Source of the DNA: Escallonia rubra
Lineage: Eukaryota > Streptophyta > Magnoliopsida > Escalloniales > Escalloniaceae
Direction: 5' to 3'
DNA length: 64,000 nt
NCBI GenBank assembly: GCA_033065855.1
Contig: JAVXUO010002977.1
Span: 61,873 to 125,872, forward strand
A model generated the notes under the pieces. It made no database searches and was not told where the DNA came from. It saw only the letters and a program-made list of their open reading frames with translations. The position numbers and the translations under genes are program-made. Positions 33,301-45,300 of the stretch are shown one piece after another. Within the stretch, counting starts at the first letter, position 1; each line of letters opens with the position of its first letter.

Positions 33301-36300
33301 GGGGAGGTTCTGAGGCTTACAAAGGCGCCGGTTGCCTCACTTGGACATCAAGCTTTTCTAGTTGAGTCTTCCGGCTCCTCCCATTGCCCTTGTTTGCGTC
33401 AAGATGCAACCTTGATCTCTTGATTCTAGACTCCAATCTGACATTGGTACTATAGTGACCCAAGTCAAATATTCCGGTCTCTAGTAAGATAACTTAGTAT
33501 CCTCCATCATGATTACAACACAATTCCCAATCAGGTTACAAGTCCTGAAGTAAGTCACAAACATTTCTAAACTCCAGATTAGAAGTCTCGCTCAAATTCC
33601 TGCTTGTGCTAGCTCACCAAAATAATCATCAGGACTAGAAGGTAAATAGTTGGGAGGTGGTGGTCGAGTTAGTTAAATAACCACAACACTGGGAAAAAAA
33701 AACACACTAACAATTCTGGAAAACAATTGTTGCAAGTCAAGGCTCAGTATCCTAAACAATTGATAAACCAATGTAGTATCTATTTTGCATATGAAAACAT
33801 TGCACTTCAGCATTTTGCCTCCAGTATCTTCAAAGGGATGCGCCAAAGCTCAGCTATATCATATTCATTAACATATCATCAACATTGACAAATCACTGGA
33901 GCACTGCCATTGGTCAAAAGTACTTAAGCCATGTCATACAAACGTATTTCAGCAACGAGATATTTACCGACATTCAAGACAAAGATTTCACCAAAAGTTT
34001 TCGGACAATAGTGCTTAGAGTATGAAAAACTTAGGAAATAACCATGTAGTATAAAAGAGTAGTGCTATTTATGGAAGTTTGACTCTCTCTCTCTCTCTCT
34101 CTTTCTCTAACATATTATATCAACGAGAGCATAGAGGTATGTGCACAGTCAAATGGAGGTATAGATTTCCTATTTGAACAAAAAAATGCATTTGGGAGCA
34201 ATTAGGGACAAATCCCTTAAATCACTTCATTTTCATTTTATTTTGCAAATTCAGAATTGAGCCTAACGAGAACTTATTAAATTAATAAAAGAGTAAATCA
34301 TTGCAACTAATCAAAATAGAAAAATATATAGTCAATAGAGAATTAAGGGAGAGAGAATAATACCTTTGGTGAATAGATAGATCGTAGAAAGGGAGAAAGC
34401 ATCCGATGGAGAAACTTTCCATAAGTGGGATGTTTAGAGAGAGAAATAATTGGAGGGAGCTAATTTTCCATAATTGGAAAGTTAGAGAAGATAGAGAAAG
34501 AATCATGGGAGTAAGGGAGAGAGAGAATTTGTATAAGAGAGAGAGAGAGAATTTGTATAAGAGAGAGAGGGAGGGAAGGAGGGAGGGAGGGAGAGAGAGA
34601 GAGGGATGAGAGAATTTGCGTAGAAGGGAAGGGAAGGAGGAAGAGGGGATTAAGATATCCTCCAGTGTAATACACTCGCACTGAAGTATGTAAATTCTAT
34701 GACTTAGATAAAATCAAGGAAAGATGAAGGGTCAGGATTAATTGGAAAGAAGATGCAATAATACAGGATTATTATCAGGAGACAAGCTAGCAGTCTGCCA
34801 CGTGGTAGCCACGGAGCTGCCATGTGGCACATTCTCTTGAATTGCATACAAAATTTGTCGCTAAACTTCAAACACTCACAGATGCTTCACCGATACCAAT
34901 TGAGTCGATTCAAATTGCATTGGACTCGTCTTATCGAGCCCTTTAATTTGTCTATACTTGAGATAATGTTCGTAGAGTATTTGAGTTTACCATTTTACCC
35001 TTCGTTAAAATCTCCTTGAGTGTGATAAATCGTGAAAACAGTTAAACACACTTTATTTCATTTAAACAACTATTATAACAAAAATATAATACTTTAATCA
35101 AATCTAGATGTCTTAAAAATAATAATTTAATTTAAACCTAATTACAGTTGAGGTCTCATAGGATTTATGTTGAGTTCACTCAGCAGGTCGACCTCATAAG
35201 GTTATACGTTGCATGTGACGTGTACAGAACTCCCTAGGGGTATATGTTCATGTGATATGTGAGGTTTAGGCTTTGACGAAGCTTCTATGTGCATTTAGAG
35301 TCTAGCGACGAATTTTGTGCGCAATTCACGAGGACGCGCCACATGACAGCTCCATAGTGCGGCGTGGCAGATTGCCAACTCTTGTCTCCAGGCAATGATC
35401 CTGTGTTCTTGCATCTTTTACCAATTTATCTAGACACTTCATCTTTCCTTGATTTGTTCTAAGTCATAACATTTATGTACTTCTGCGTGATTTTATCTCG
35501 GTGGAGGATATCTTTATCCTAGTTTCACGAAGCGGGGATTGGGGCGGGAGCGTCAACAGGGTCAGGGAGCGTAAGCACCATGAAGAATCTAAGGTTGGGA
35601 GTGACTTGAATAACTAAATGCATAAAGGGTATTACTATTTGTTTAATGTATCTTACACTTAATTACGATGTACGGACTTTTTTCCTTGAAATGCCATAAG
35701 CGACAGATTCTATTTCTCTCCTTTACTTGCATGAACTTTCTCTCTCTTCTCTAACTTTCAATCATGGAAAGTTAGTGCCCTCCCTTATTTTTCTCTCCGA
35801 ACTTCCTATGGAAAGTTTTTTCAGCAGATGCTTTCTCTCTCTCTTTCTACAATCTCACCTATTCACCAAAGGTATTGTTCTCTCTCCAAGTCAAAATAGA
35901 GAAATTTTTTTGGGACGGAGGGAGTATTTATGTGTCTCCAAGCCGCTGCCTGGTTCTAGCAAGTTGATCATAAAGTCTAGTTTGTGTAGCCCTTTAGTGA
36001 AGTGGCTTCTGAAGGTCTAGTTCTTTCCCATTTGGCCGTGAATGAGCCCGATGTCATGTGGCTCTGTTTGAGCCGCAGTGAAATGAGAAATGCAATATTA
36101 ATTTCTTATCGAGTGGAATCCTGAAATTGCATTCTGAATATGATGAAATAACTATTGACAGGATAGAGACTGCCTTGTGTCCTCATAGTAGCAGGGTAGA
36201 GAATAGAAAGCGATGATTTTAGCCTAGTTCTTGGGTTTAGGGTGTAATCCCAGTCAACCCATGAATTTGCACACTGCACCTATGGATCCCAAATCTGAAA

Positions 36301-39300
36301 ACTGTTTAACAGATTCCTCGACCGTTAGTAATTTGGTACAATAAGTGATTGTTTCTGCTGACATGGACACTTGAGTTTTCTATATGATGCGCCAGGAGCA
36401 AGTCCTTGGAGGACTTTATGCCTAACCTGGTTGGTGGCACGCAGTCCAGACTCCCTATGCCAGGTTCACTTGTGCGACTTGGTGCTTTTGCAGGATATAG
36501 CAATGGTACTGGAATGAAAAAAAAAATTATTTGTCCCCTTTCGGTAGCCCCTTCCATGTCTACCCAGGTTCATTGGTCCATGTCATTTAGTTTAGGTAAC
36601 ATGGAAGACCGCGTGGCAAACACTAGAACAAGAAAGAAAAGGCTAAATATCTCAATCTCTTTCTCAGACAACTTCTGGCTGCCCGCACAACCTCCACCTA
36701 CTCTGCCTACTCCCTACCCACTCTTGGTGATAATCAAGTTGCCAATGGTGGTGAAGATGATAAGGTGTGAAATCAGAAGCGGCAACAAAATGGGTGGTTG
36801 CAATGAAAGTAGACAATTAGTAAAAGGTGGAGCCTCTCTCTCTCAACACCCCCCCCCCCACCCCCACCCCAAAAAAAAAAAAAAAACTCCAACCCGCCCC
36901 CATGTGCAGACACAGACACACATACACGCAATTGCATGTAGGTCAGTTTTCTTAAAGTCATCAATGGTGGTGGGTCTTGATTACTGGGTTAATTTTGCTA
37001 GATTTGACTAGAAAGTTGTGCCACTTGTTTACCTCATTTTTACAGAAAGAGACTTGGTTGCAAAGAAGAGGTGGACTATAGATCGGCGGTGCTCACGGCA
37101 GTTTTGGTGTTAAGGGTGGGAATGACAGTAGAAGCAGAAATTGGATTGGCGGTGAGGATTAAAAGTAGTGGCAGCATTGGATATTTTGGACTATGTATGT
37201 ACCTTTTGGTGGGGTGGAAGATGTTAAAAGTAATGGCAGCACTAGATGTCCAGGTCTGGATGTAGAGATTTATCAAAGCATAGAGATTAATTTGCTTTGA
37301 AGAAGCTGGAAGTGGTGTGAATTGATAATTGACAGCCAGATGTAGCAGTTTAGAGAAAGATGTTCATGCAATCTGTTAAGTTACCATCTGTTCTTCGAGC
37401 TGAAGTTGAAAAAGAGTGAACCGAACAATCTATATCATGCTTATATACTTCTCATCATGTGCAAGCCTCTGATTGCACGTGGATTGATAAATCAAGGCCA
37501 CCAAGTGCACAAATCAAGAGCGAGTTGCAGTATTATCACAAGGGAAAAGATGCAAGCGGAATGAATCGCACACAAGGCGTTGCTTAACCTCTGATGCCAT
37601 GTTTAGTTACCATGTACTCTAAAACCTAAAGCTGGTTGAGAAAGGGCCCAACTATGTATATCACGCTTTACACGTCAGTAAGCTTCCAACAGATCTCTTC
37701 TTGTGGTTCAGTTGCTTAGGGAATGAATATCAGTCTCTGGTACTAATCGTATGGCTCTCTGTTGAGTTTGGGTGGAGCTTGTTCTTGGATCGCTAAGGAC
37801 GGTCTTTTTGTTTTTATTGTTGATATTTTAGAGGCAAGTAGTTCAGGTATATGTGTTCGGAGCTAGTTTGGGCTGCTGTAGATGTGCTCTGTCCTTGATT
37901 AATTCCTGGGTGGTAGAAGAGGGACAGCATTTTTGAGAAGTTGCAGTAATGGTGGGTACTTGCACCGAGCTGTGTGCTTATTTTTGGGTGTTTCTTGTTG
38001 TTGAAGCGATCCAAGGTGGAGTCGTCTCAGCATATCATTGCAATTCCTGAGGAGTGGAGAGGTAAAGGCTGGTCGAAGTTTGCCAATTACTTATGGGTTT
38101 GGGTAAGAGGAGAGGCTCTTTGCTCCTGTGATGAGATCTGAAACAGTGGATAACTGATCCTGCAGAGATGTGGTTAAATGTTTGGGAGGCCACAATGCGT
38201 TTTGTCTGGTTTCAGAAGGCTATAGTAGGCATGCTTTTCCTGTGTTCGAAGGAGATTTTGCATGGCAGTATGATCTTTGGATTTCAAGGCTGTCAGTGAG
38301 ACATGTGGTGGTTTTGTTGCTTTCAAAGGCATCTTTAAGCTGGAAAAGCACTCCTCGTTGGTGAGATTTTTCGTGCTGGGGCAAAAGTGCAATTTTCAGC
38401 AGTTTCTGGTGAGATGAGATCTTTTGTTGGAATTGAGGCTGAACCAGTAGCTAAAGAGACTTGATCGCAGGTTGCATGTTAAGCACTGGTGGCACAGCGT
38501 GTGGAGAAGATGAGGTTTGATCACGTTCCGTAGGTTGTCTCCATAGCATTGATGGGGTATATTGTGCTTGTATTGAGATTGCTGTGACTATGGGACGACA
38601 GGTTTTCCAAATTAGTGTCTTCCGCATATACTTCCTGACGGGCTCTCTGGCTTAGGTTGAGTTATGGTCATGTGTAGTTTGGCATTTAAGCTAGCCGTTA
38701 TTTTTCCTTTTCTGTAGGTAAGCATATTTTGTTAGCAGTAGGTCTTGAATGAGGTTGTGTTTGGTCACGCTGGGTATCTTCAACTTGTCTGGACATTTAA
38801 TGCCCTGGACCGTTGGATCTTAAAGGTGGTCAGCTGAAACATTTGTGGCTTAGACGACTGTGGTTCACCTTCACCTTCAGCTGACATATTCTGTTAATCA
38901 AGTTATCTTGGGAGGAGGAAAAGGCAATGTCCAGCTGCAGTTGAAGGGTTTGCATGCAATGTGACGCCTATGTCTCGTCCAAGGCGTAAATTCTTATTCA
39001 ACATTAGCTTGACTTTTTTTGTTTAAACGGGGTTCGGAGCTCCCGGTAGTGAATCAAGAAGAGGTGCAGGGGTTTGGGTTTTGGGACTCAAGGAGGATAG
39101 TGGCTTGATGTTCAAGGGGCAGTGGCAGCTGGAATAGAGTTCACTGAGGGGTGTGATTTAGATTGATTGGTTTTTGTTTGGCTGTCTAGATGGAAGATGA
39201 GCAAGAAATTTCATCCAAGAGGTGGGTGGACATATATACTGTGAGGATTTGGGTGAAGGATATGGGTTCAATCCCGCTGAAGATGTTGACAAGTTTTATG

Positions 39301-41010
39301 TGCAAGCCTTCGCTGGTGAGCTCATTAGAAATGCTTGGGCATGAAAAACTGAAGCCGATCAAATCTGTTCCCTTTTGGCTGGGATCCTGCTTTAAACGTT
39401 AAATTGAGCTCTTGGTTTTTTACTACCGCCGAGGCTTTACTAAGCAACTGTACCTTGATATGTAAAGCTATTTGAAAATACTTATTTTTAGGAAGGATGA
39501 GGATATGCAGAAGGGTGAGAAATTGCTCGAACAAATGGTGTTTTGCTTTAAGTGAGGAATTGGACTCTTGGTGTCTTAAAACAATCAAGGCTTTAGCAAG
39601 CATATGGGATTTGTCTTTGTCTTGTAAAGCATTTTGAAATACTCATTGTCTGGAAGTATGAGGATATTCAGAAGGGCGAGAAATTTCTCAAACCAAAGTC
39701 ATATTGCTGCTGACTGAGATATTTGAGGACACTGAAAAGTTCTTCAATCCTGATGCTCGGTGGGAGGATATAGGGTTGAAATTGGGTAGAGGGTGTTCTT
39801 TGCTTTGTGGTCCACTGTGATGATTCTAGCAAGGGTTCCGAGTTGTTATTGGCTGTTTCGCTTTTTTCTTTTTTTTTTCTTCTTGTTATATACCTCGCCT
39901 ATATGAGTTTCCGCCTCCTTTGGTTGTTTGGTCCTTGTACTAGTTTACTTATCTGGAAACAAGGGAACAGCTTACAACAATTGTGATTTGCAACAATGCT
40001 CAAGTGCTATGAAGCGAGAGTGCCTGCATTGCATTTGGAAACTCTCATTACTATGCATGGTTAAGATGTCACTACTTTAAACATGGTCATTAAAATGAGT
40101 GTTTGTAGTTGACATTAGGAATTTAAAGTGGCGTCACGTTAAAGTTGAATCATGGTCCTCTTGGACCAGACGATCAATGATTTCAGCCTCTTGTCGATGT
40201 TAAATTCCGGCATAGATACTGGCGGTGGAGAAAAAGTAACATGAATCGAACAATACACTAAGGCTTGTTTTAGACTTACCTATGTTTGGTTAAAAAGATC
40301 TGCGGACGTGACTGGTTGCTGCTCTGTCCACGGACTGCACAGATTAACTCCTACCTGTTGACTCTATTTGTTTCTTTAGTTCTTTTCTTGTTAGGTTTCG
40401 GGTGAGATGGGCTGGATCGTGTTGCATATAGTAGATAAATATTGGGAGCTCACACAATTTGATACAGCTTTGGTCACAAAGACGGTCATAATATATTCAA
40501 GTGCCACTCGTGTCTCAGGACCTCGTTGATTGTGTTGGAACAGAGATGCATGCATGTACTGATACTCGTGACGTTCTTCTTTTGGTGCGGGAATATGGTT
40601 TATCCAGCATCAACAAGAATGGAGGGTCAAAGCTGTCTGATTTTGTTCACAAGTTATAGTTGGAATTCCTGATATACATGCTGAATCATTACTTCTATTG
40701 TGCTATGTAGGGCAATTAAAGAAGAAAAATATGCGGCCCGTGTAGCTATCTTACCTCTGCTTCAAGCTGAAGAGGATGAAAGGTAACATCCAATTTTATT
40801 ACCTGAAAATACAACACGAACATACTTTAATTGTTCTTTCTTTTTCTCTTGTTTCCTCTTGTTAGATTTGTTGTAGAATGGAAGAAGTATCTTGAAGAGG
40901 AGGCGCGCATAATGAAGGATGTGCCAGGTTGGAAAGTCGGCGAAAATGTCTACAACTCTGGTAGATGGATGCCTCCTGCAACCGGTGAGCTCCGCCCTGA
41001 TGTCTGGTAA
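30088..41010 (+). CDS. NDUFA13: NADH dehydrogenase (ubiquinone) 1 alpha subcomplex subunit 13 (GRIM-19 homologue), three exons
   Basis: This encodes an accessory subunit of mitochondrial complex I, anchored in the inner membrane. Exons 30088-30302, 40711-40782 and 40866-41010 splice in frame at GT/AG borders to 143 residues plus TAA, the length I recall for plant NDUFA13. The N-terminus carries [29 protein letters not shown] (residues 9-40), then a single membrane helix at about 46-64, then [15 protein letters not shown]. The C-terminus is [28 protein letters not shown] chose the ATG at 30088 because it gives the family start MTEA; no upstream in-frame ATG exists. Intron 1 is 10,408 bp and intron 2 is 83 bp. 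Exon 1 is far richer in G/C at third positions than exons 2-3. No inactivating change is seen. Confidence 0.96.
30355..30935 (+). repeat. Imperfect tandem repeat in intron 1
   Basis: About four diverged copies of a unit with CCAATTTCTCACCCCTTT, then GTTCTACAA, then CTGGTCTTGTGGGTGT, then TTGACTTATTGGTT. Copies start near 30400, 30560 (partial), 30668 and 30812. A (CG)n(CA)n run is at 30436-30461. No coding sense. Confidence 0.6.
31556..32402. mobile_element. TIR element with G-rich core in intron 1
   Basis: The left end (AATTGACTAAATATGCC, then CTACCAAAATAGCATTTTATACATCAACCTAT) is repeated inverted at the right end (32313-32400: ATAGGTTGATGTATAAGATTGCTATTTTGGTAGG through ATATAGTCAATT). The TIRs are about 85 bp with mismatches. 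I could not find a target duplication. The core 31780-32170 is made of GTGTGTGG and GGTGGGG runs on the plus strand, including a 16-plus G run near 32112. Plus-strand ORFs in the core are low-complexity glycine/valine/tryptophan and are not called. Confidence 0.7.
34330..35930. mobile_element. Foldback element with arms of about 560-630 bp in intron 1
   Basis: The left arm (about 34336-34895) is the inverse of the right arm (about 35267-35898). Matching landmarks include ACCTTTGGTGAATAG, CATGGAAAGTTAG/TTCCATAATTGGAAAG, CATCTTTCCTTGATTT, GCCACATGGCAGCTCC and GCGACGAATTTTGT. The loop is about 370 bp. The right arm abuts GGGACGGAGGGAGTA, the typical end of Stowaway-like MITEs; the left counterpart is not recognisable. 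Purine-rich simple repeats lie in the left arm (34530-34610). Confidence 0.8.
39403..39703 (+). repeat. Tandem duplication in intron 1
   Basis: Two copies, about 39403-39535 and 39557-39703, share TTGTAAAGC.TTTTGAAATACT, then GAGGATAT.CAGAAGGG.GAGAAATT.CTC. They differ considerably. No protein is recognised. Confidence 0.6.
40711..40782 (+). CDS. NDUFA13: NDUFA13 exon 2
   Basis: It is bounded by TATGTAG and GTAACA and encodes (R)[23 protein letters not shown](R). Length is 72 bases and the reading phase is kept. Confidence 0.95.
40866..41010 (+). CDS. NDUFA13: NDUFA13 exon 3
   Basis: It is preceded by an acceptor TTGTTAG and encodes [20 protein letters not shown] through the C-terminal [12 protein letters not shown] and TAA. 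Confidence 0.95.
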
Positions 41011-41150
41011 TGCGTTGGCGGTGTAACAACCACTGTACTTCATTGCCTCTTTTGATTGCCGTGGAGCTCGACTGTTTCTCCTTTGTGCGAGCCTGTCTTT
41101 CTTCTATGGAAATAAACAAGTTTGTCTGAATAATCGTTTACACAGCCAAA
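41011..41150 (+). other. NDUFA13 3' UTR with poly(A) signal
   Basis: AATAAA at 41111-41116 lies 101 bp after the stop codon, a plausible polyadenylation signal. The exact 3' end cannot be fixed. Confidence 0.55.
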
Positions 41151-41613
41151 TGTTACTACAGTTGAACCTTTCATGTCAGCTTACTTCTGAACTTGTTAAG
41201 TAGACAAGTGCATTTGATGTCAGCCTTTGTTTAGTTAATGACCTTAATAATCCTATGCAATTGGGCATCAGTAGAAAAACAGTGTATTTAACTTTTCAAA
41301 CTCAGATTGAACTAAGTTATTGGAATAATTAGTATTCATTTTATGGCCTCTTTCGGTGCGATTAGAATCCCACATCGATTATGAATGAAAATAGACGAGG
41401 CTTGAGATTTGTTCTTATTGTGCAACTATTTGATTTGGTTGTCTAGAATGTCCTTTTGAGCGTATTCGATGATAAACTTCACCCTACTTATTCCTTTAGA
41501 ACCGTAGAAGAGATCCAATTTGGGAGACCACAAAATCTTGTGCGAAGTTCAAGCTTCTCTGCTAGTCAATGAGAAATACGATTTCCCAAAAAAAAAAAAT
41601 GGTAAATGAAAAA

Positions 41614-42274
41614 GGGAGCTAATCCGTTAACCGTGTGGGTAATTTGGTTTAAGTTGTCCGCGTGATCTGGTCGTCCGTAGGCGATCTGTAGATGGTTCAG
41701 ATTTTTAATTTTTTTTACATTTTTTAAAGTCTGTTTGCTACATTATGTACCGGACGATTTTTTGACAAAAATACCCTTTAGCTTAAAAGAGAATGTAGCA
41801 GACTAGTCTTTTGACCTATCTCTCTCTCTCGTGCACGCAATCCAACAGACATTATGAGAGAGGGCAGTCTCCAATCCAGGTTCCCACAACCTTGTCCACA
41901 AATGGAGACTTCAGAAACAATTGCTCCTCTACACGAGGCAGGAAATAGGCTTTTGGAATGAACGGAGATTTAGATTGAATCAAATTATTCTCCTTAGTTG
42001 TGGCACCGATTCCCTCGATCAATTGAAACCCAAAGAGTCTGCAGCTACTTTTACAAGTTGAAGCAACTGCTCCTCGACACGAGGCAAGAAAGAGGCTTTT
42101 GGAATGAACCGAGATTCAGATTGAATCAAATTATTCTCCTTAGTTGTGGCACCGCTTCCCTCGATCAACTGAAACTCAAAGAGTCTGCAGCTACTTTTAC
42201 AAGTTCAAACCGTATCTTGAGTCTGCCTAGAAGGTGGTTGAGCTGCAAGAGGAAGATTGGGCAGCCCTAGCTAG

Positions 42275-42314
<40 letters not shown>

Positions 42315-42509
42315 ACTCCGCTACATAATGTTGCGGATGAGCTCTTTTAAGCTGGAGGGTATTTTTGTCAAAAAATCGTCCGCTACATAATGTAGCAGAC
42401 GAACTAAACAAAATGTAAAAAAAAGATCTGGACCGTCCACAGATCGCGTATGGACGGCCAGATCACGCTGGCAACTTGACCCAAGTTGCCGGTCAACGGA
42501 TCAGCTCCC
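41614..42509. mobile_element. MULE with long TIRs and perfect 9-bp TSD
   Basis: Both ends begin GGGAGCT.ATCCGTT.ACCG on the inward strand. The TIRs extend about 200 bp: GATCTGG.CGTCC, then TGCTACATTATGTA, then GGACGATTTTTTGACAAAAATACCCT. The flanks are identical: AATGAAAAA at 41605-41613 and 42510-42518. The 896-bp element has no transposase. The interior carries a 146-bp tandem duplication (41916-42061 and 42062-42207) and a (GA)n run at 42278-42311. Long TIRs plus a 9-bp TSD define a Mutator-like element. Confidence 0.93.
41916..42207 (+). repeat. 146-bp tandem duplication inside the MULE
   Basis: Two copies contain TGCTCCTC.ACACGAGGCA, then GGCTTTTGGAATGAAC, then TTATTCTCCTTAGTTGTGGC, then CAAAGAGTCTGCAGCTAC. 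They differ at only a few positions. The non-repetitive look suggests a captured host fragment, but I cannot name its source. Confidence 0.8.
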
Positions 42510-42518
42510 AATGAAAAA

Positions 42519-45213
42519 TATGTTAAAGAATCAAATCTATAATTTTATTCAATCTTAAGCTCTCACATTGTTTTAAGTTGCTACTCGTGGTGATGCTTTT
42601 GTGTCGATAACCGGTGGTTAATAACACATTTGTTACGACTTTAGACACACTTGCGAGGTATTTATCGTTAAAAACTCTGACAGTAGAAAACCAAATTTTT
42701 TTCGGCTATAGGAAAAAACCCAACCAACATACTTATAAAGCAGAGCATAGTTTTACTTGCCTTTTTGAAACAACAAATAGATAACAGAAAAAAGAAAAAA
42801 GAAAAAAGAAAAATCATCTTAACCGCATTTATAAAATTTTTGTAATACAAGGTATTATATTAAGAAAGAACAAAGAAAGGTAAGACCGCATTTTTGTAAA
42901 ATAATTCTAGGAAAAAAAAAAAAAGATTGAAATGGTGGAGATTGAATTGACAAAACAAATAAGAGAAATCGTGGGAGCTCACAACCCATAAAACATAGAA
43001 GATGTTTATGTGTGGATTTGGAAAAAATTAATTTGGACTAGTTATTTCAACTGAGGATATAAAGCCTTCAAATTTCCTTTTCAAATCCCTTATCAAATTT
43101 GTAAATCCCTTTTAACACATCCGTGACAATTAAATACATTTGTATGTCAAATGGGGACATGAATCTACATGTATTTGCACTTCATATTAAGCATGTATAT
43201 TCTTACTACCGCCATATTTGCAATATTGTAGTGTTGTATAAGTTTTAGCAGTAACTTCTAGATGGACCGTCAATTTATAGTGCTCATGGCAAAGACGGCT
43301 TTCATGTTAGCTCTTTGTTTTCATTTATTCGACATGTAGCTTTTTATGAAATTGTATAAGCAAATGAAATCGAGGCTCGGAAAACAAATCACATAAAAAA
43401 TGAGGGTATAACCATATGAATTGAGGCTCAAAAAACGAAACGTGTAAAAAATGAGTTAATCAAGTCACTTAACGGACTTGTGGCTTACAAAAGCAAACGG
43501 AATGATTTAATTGACAAATTAGCGAGTCCAATGCTCATTTTGACACCAATCAAAGTCCAGTGACTAAAGTTGAATTTGTGTTATAGTTTAGTGGTCAACC
43601 GCATATTTAACTCTTTATATTATGCACAAATGATAACTGAATGAGATAGAAAGTTATTTAAACACTTCATATAACTACGATATCTAGTCAATCGAAGTTA
43701 AAAATATCATCAATCTCCATTAAGATTTCATCAATTCTATCAACTTAACCAAATTTTAGGCGTGAATTTCCTAAAACAGTGGTCAAACTAACCTCACCCA
43801 CAAATTATGAGGTTTCCTAAAATGAATATGCAAACATTCTTCACTAGATTGCCATACAAAAAGACGAAGGATGATAGAGAAGACTAGAAAATCAGCATGT
43901 TGGTGAAAACCAGATATAATTTTACCTTGACGGTAGTTGTAGATAGATTGGTATAATCTATTAGCATACCGATGAACCAAAATGACATATACTTTTCTTT
44001 ATTTTATACAGTTATCGTTGATATAATTCTAACAGTCTTAAGTAGTTGATTAATATATATAACGACTATTTGCTTTATCATGTATACTTGTGTTACCTCA
44101 GTGAAACTCATTCTCTTTGTTTGACTTATTTGTTTAATTTAAACCTAATTGAGTATGCTCCATATATGATGAGAAAATCAAATTACATTGCTACCCGTGC
44201 TGCTACATAGGTACATTAGCTAGTCGAAATAATGAAGTGGTATTTGTTTTCTCTACTTTTCCTTACAAGATATAACTAAATGGTGGACATTGATTGGAAA
44301 ATTATAGCACATGTCCTTTCGAATCATGGAGTGCGAAAACCTCAAGGTGTGGTCCATTATTGGCACCAACTAATAATTTGGACACAACTTTCAAGTTGTA
44401 AGGTAATTTCAGCTGCCAAGAGTTTTTAAATTAGCTGTATCAATGTGGAGAACCATGTGTTGATTTGTAGTGTTGTATGAGGTTGCTGGCCACTAAGCCT
44501 TTTTGGGGGTACTTCTAAGTTTAACAAGCCAAAGTTTACCCTGGGAACATTCAGTAAGGATTGAAATTTTAGGGCCTAATTGGTGCCCCGCTACACCCCT
44601 CCCTAATGTTAATATTTGGTGAAGTCCTCAATAATTTGGAGCAAATGGGAACGGTGCAAATGTCGGATTCTAATAATTTCGGCTTATTTGAAGTTTCTCC
44701 AGATATATTTCTAAAAACTTAGTCCATGAACCAGTGCTTTTATTCCCTCCTCTCACTCTTTCACAAGCCAATTGTTGGCCGCATGCGAAGTAACTGCTGG
44801 CCAACTCTGGCAGCTAAACAGTTTGATCCATATTGAATCGAGTTAGATGGGGCTGGTTGGATCTAGACGAGATGGAGTGGGGTATGTCACATTAATTCGA
44901 TGATGGGGTAAATGGTGGATGGGGCGACCTGTGTTGGGGCGGAACACGGCTGGACGCTCCATATATACATCACTAGCGTTGAGTTTCCACAACTCCTTGT
45001 GGACTGAAAGATGTAGCTTGATGAGCGTAATTTATAATATGCAATTTCGTGAATTAGGGATATATCAAGGCTTCTGCATGGTGTGAAGTGATACCAAGGC
45101 TTCCATTACGGGTCAACTTGTGCAATCAAATGAAAAGTAATTAAGCATATTATAAGAATCTTCTTTAAGTTAGATTATGAGAATCTTATACAAGATAATC
45201 GAGGAGCAATTCA
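42519..45213. other. Intergenic, nothing recognised
   Basis: AT-rich DNA with no supported ORF or element. The last few hundred bases are the upstream region of the S-protein-homologue gene. Confidence 0.4.
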
Positions 45214-45220
45214 TATAAAT
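45214..45220 (+). promoter_or_regulatory. Candidate TATA box of first S-protein-homologue gene
   Basis: TATAAAT lies 81-87 bp upstream of the ATG at 45301. That leaves room for a short 5' UTR. Confidence 0.45.
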
Positions 45221-45300
45221 TGATGAATCTCGGCACACGGGGACTTCATCATTATCATAGTTTGCAGTACTGTTGTAAAGAAGTTTACCATCTTCCAAAC

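Larger units (their letters stand above)
30303..40710 (+). other. NDUFA13 intron 1, 10.4 kb
   Basis: It starts GTAATC and ends TATGTAG. It splits the arginine codon after the membrane helix. It holds tandem repeats (30355-30935), a TIR element (31556-32402), a foldback element (34330-35930) and a local duplication (39403-39703). The stretches 32403-34329, 35931-39402 and 39704-40710 show no gene or element I can name. A CT run is at 34086-34105 and a C-run/A-run at 36848-36886. Confidence 0.9.

Noticed and set aside
34282..34681. Ser/Leu- and Arg/Glu-rich ORFs
   Set aside because: They are translations of GA/CT simple repeats in the foldback arm.
36406..37011. 201-codon ORF within the NDUFA13 intron
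   Set aside because: It crosses C-run and A-run simple sequence and shows no domain. The first third looks more protein-like but is not recognisable.
45220..45300. N-terminal extension of the first S-protein-homologue ORF
   Set aside because: It starts at TTG and precedes the signal peptide that begins at ATG 45301.
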